A program made the translations under genes and the position numbers. A stretch of 7,205 nucleotides of DNA from contig CAZGSL010000061.1 of the NCBI GenBank assembly GCA_964528445.1, positions 1 to 7,205 of the forward strand, in the 5' to 3' direction. Shown one piece after another: positions 7,172 through 7,205 of the stretch (position 1 is the first letter of the stretch; every line of letters begins with the position of its first letter). The notes under the pieces were generated by a model. That model did no database searches, was not told the DNA's origin, and saw nothing but the letters and a program-made list of their open reading frames with translations. This DNA is from JAXHMM01 sp964528445 (GTDB taxonomy: Bacteria; Bacteroidota; Rhodothermia; Balneolales; Balneolaceae).

Positions 7172-7205
7172 CCGACTACCAACACACTAACCGTTTCGAA
7201 AGACT
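7169..7205 (+). CDS. rpoC: DNA-directed RNA polymerase subunit beta', N-terminal start (partial)
   Basis: Only twelve codons fall in the window, reading MPTTNTLTVSKD from a TTG start, then the window ends. The assignment rests on the position 57 bases after rpoB, the strong SD, and the near-universal rpoB-rpoC order; the visible residues precede the conserved part of beta' and cannot prove the family. The beta' subunit carries the magnesium-binding catalytic loop of RNA polymerase. An uncharged, Thr-rich lead-in before a 'SKD' is plausible for this group but not diagnostic. Confidence 0.85.
   Translation, partial: MPTTNTLTVSKD

Overview
The window is a conserved bacterial housekeeping locus on the + strand: the 3' end of tuf (EF-Tu), tRNA-Trp(CCA), secE, nusG, rplK (L11), rplA (L1), rplJ (L10), rplL (L7/L12), a complete rpoB, and the first codons of rpoC. 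Every gene points the same way, spacers are short (none exceeds 163 bases), and no mobile element, CRISPR array, integrase or foreign-looking gene was found. I see no novel defence, mobile or metabolic system. The points of interest are small control elements in the spacers.

Organism. The order tuf-trnW-secE-nusG-rplKAJL-rpoBC, a Gly-rich L7/L12 hinge, an RpoB of about 1277 residues with a Tyr in the 'VHYTHYGR' segment (Pro in E. coli), and a tRNA-Trp gene without an encoded CCA fit the Bacteroidota/FCB group. The sequence looks GC-rich and the proteins are Glu/Asp-rich. Clear Shine-Dalgarno (SD) sequences stand before rplL, rpoB and rpoC, which is unlike typical Bacteroidia or Flavobacteriia. 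A Balneolota/Rhodothermota-like relative is my best guess; it is an inference from memory of families, not a database match.

Layout. Bases 1-62 end EF-Tu. A 14-base gap leads to tRNA-Trp (77-149), and the secE start codon follows only 7 bases later. secE and nusG overlap by ATGA. After 70 bases come rplK and rplA (15-base gap), then rplJ (33-base gap) and rplL (48-base gap). A 163-base spacer with a strong hairpin separates the ribosomal protein genes from rpoB. rpoC begins 57 bases after rpoB.

How the genes work together. EF-Tu, L11, L1, L10 and L7/L12 serve translation elongation (the L11/L10/L12 stalk recruits EF-Tu and the other GTPases). SecE is the essential small subunit of the Sec translocon. 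NusG binds RNA polymerase and links it to the ribosome or Rho. RpoB and RpoC form the polymerase catalytic core. The rplL-rpoB hairpin is well placed to set the ratio of ribosomal proteins to polymerase subunits, and secE, rpoB and rpoC all appear to start with TTG.
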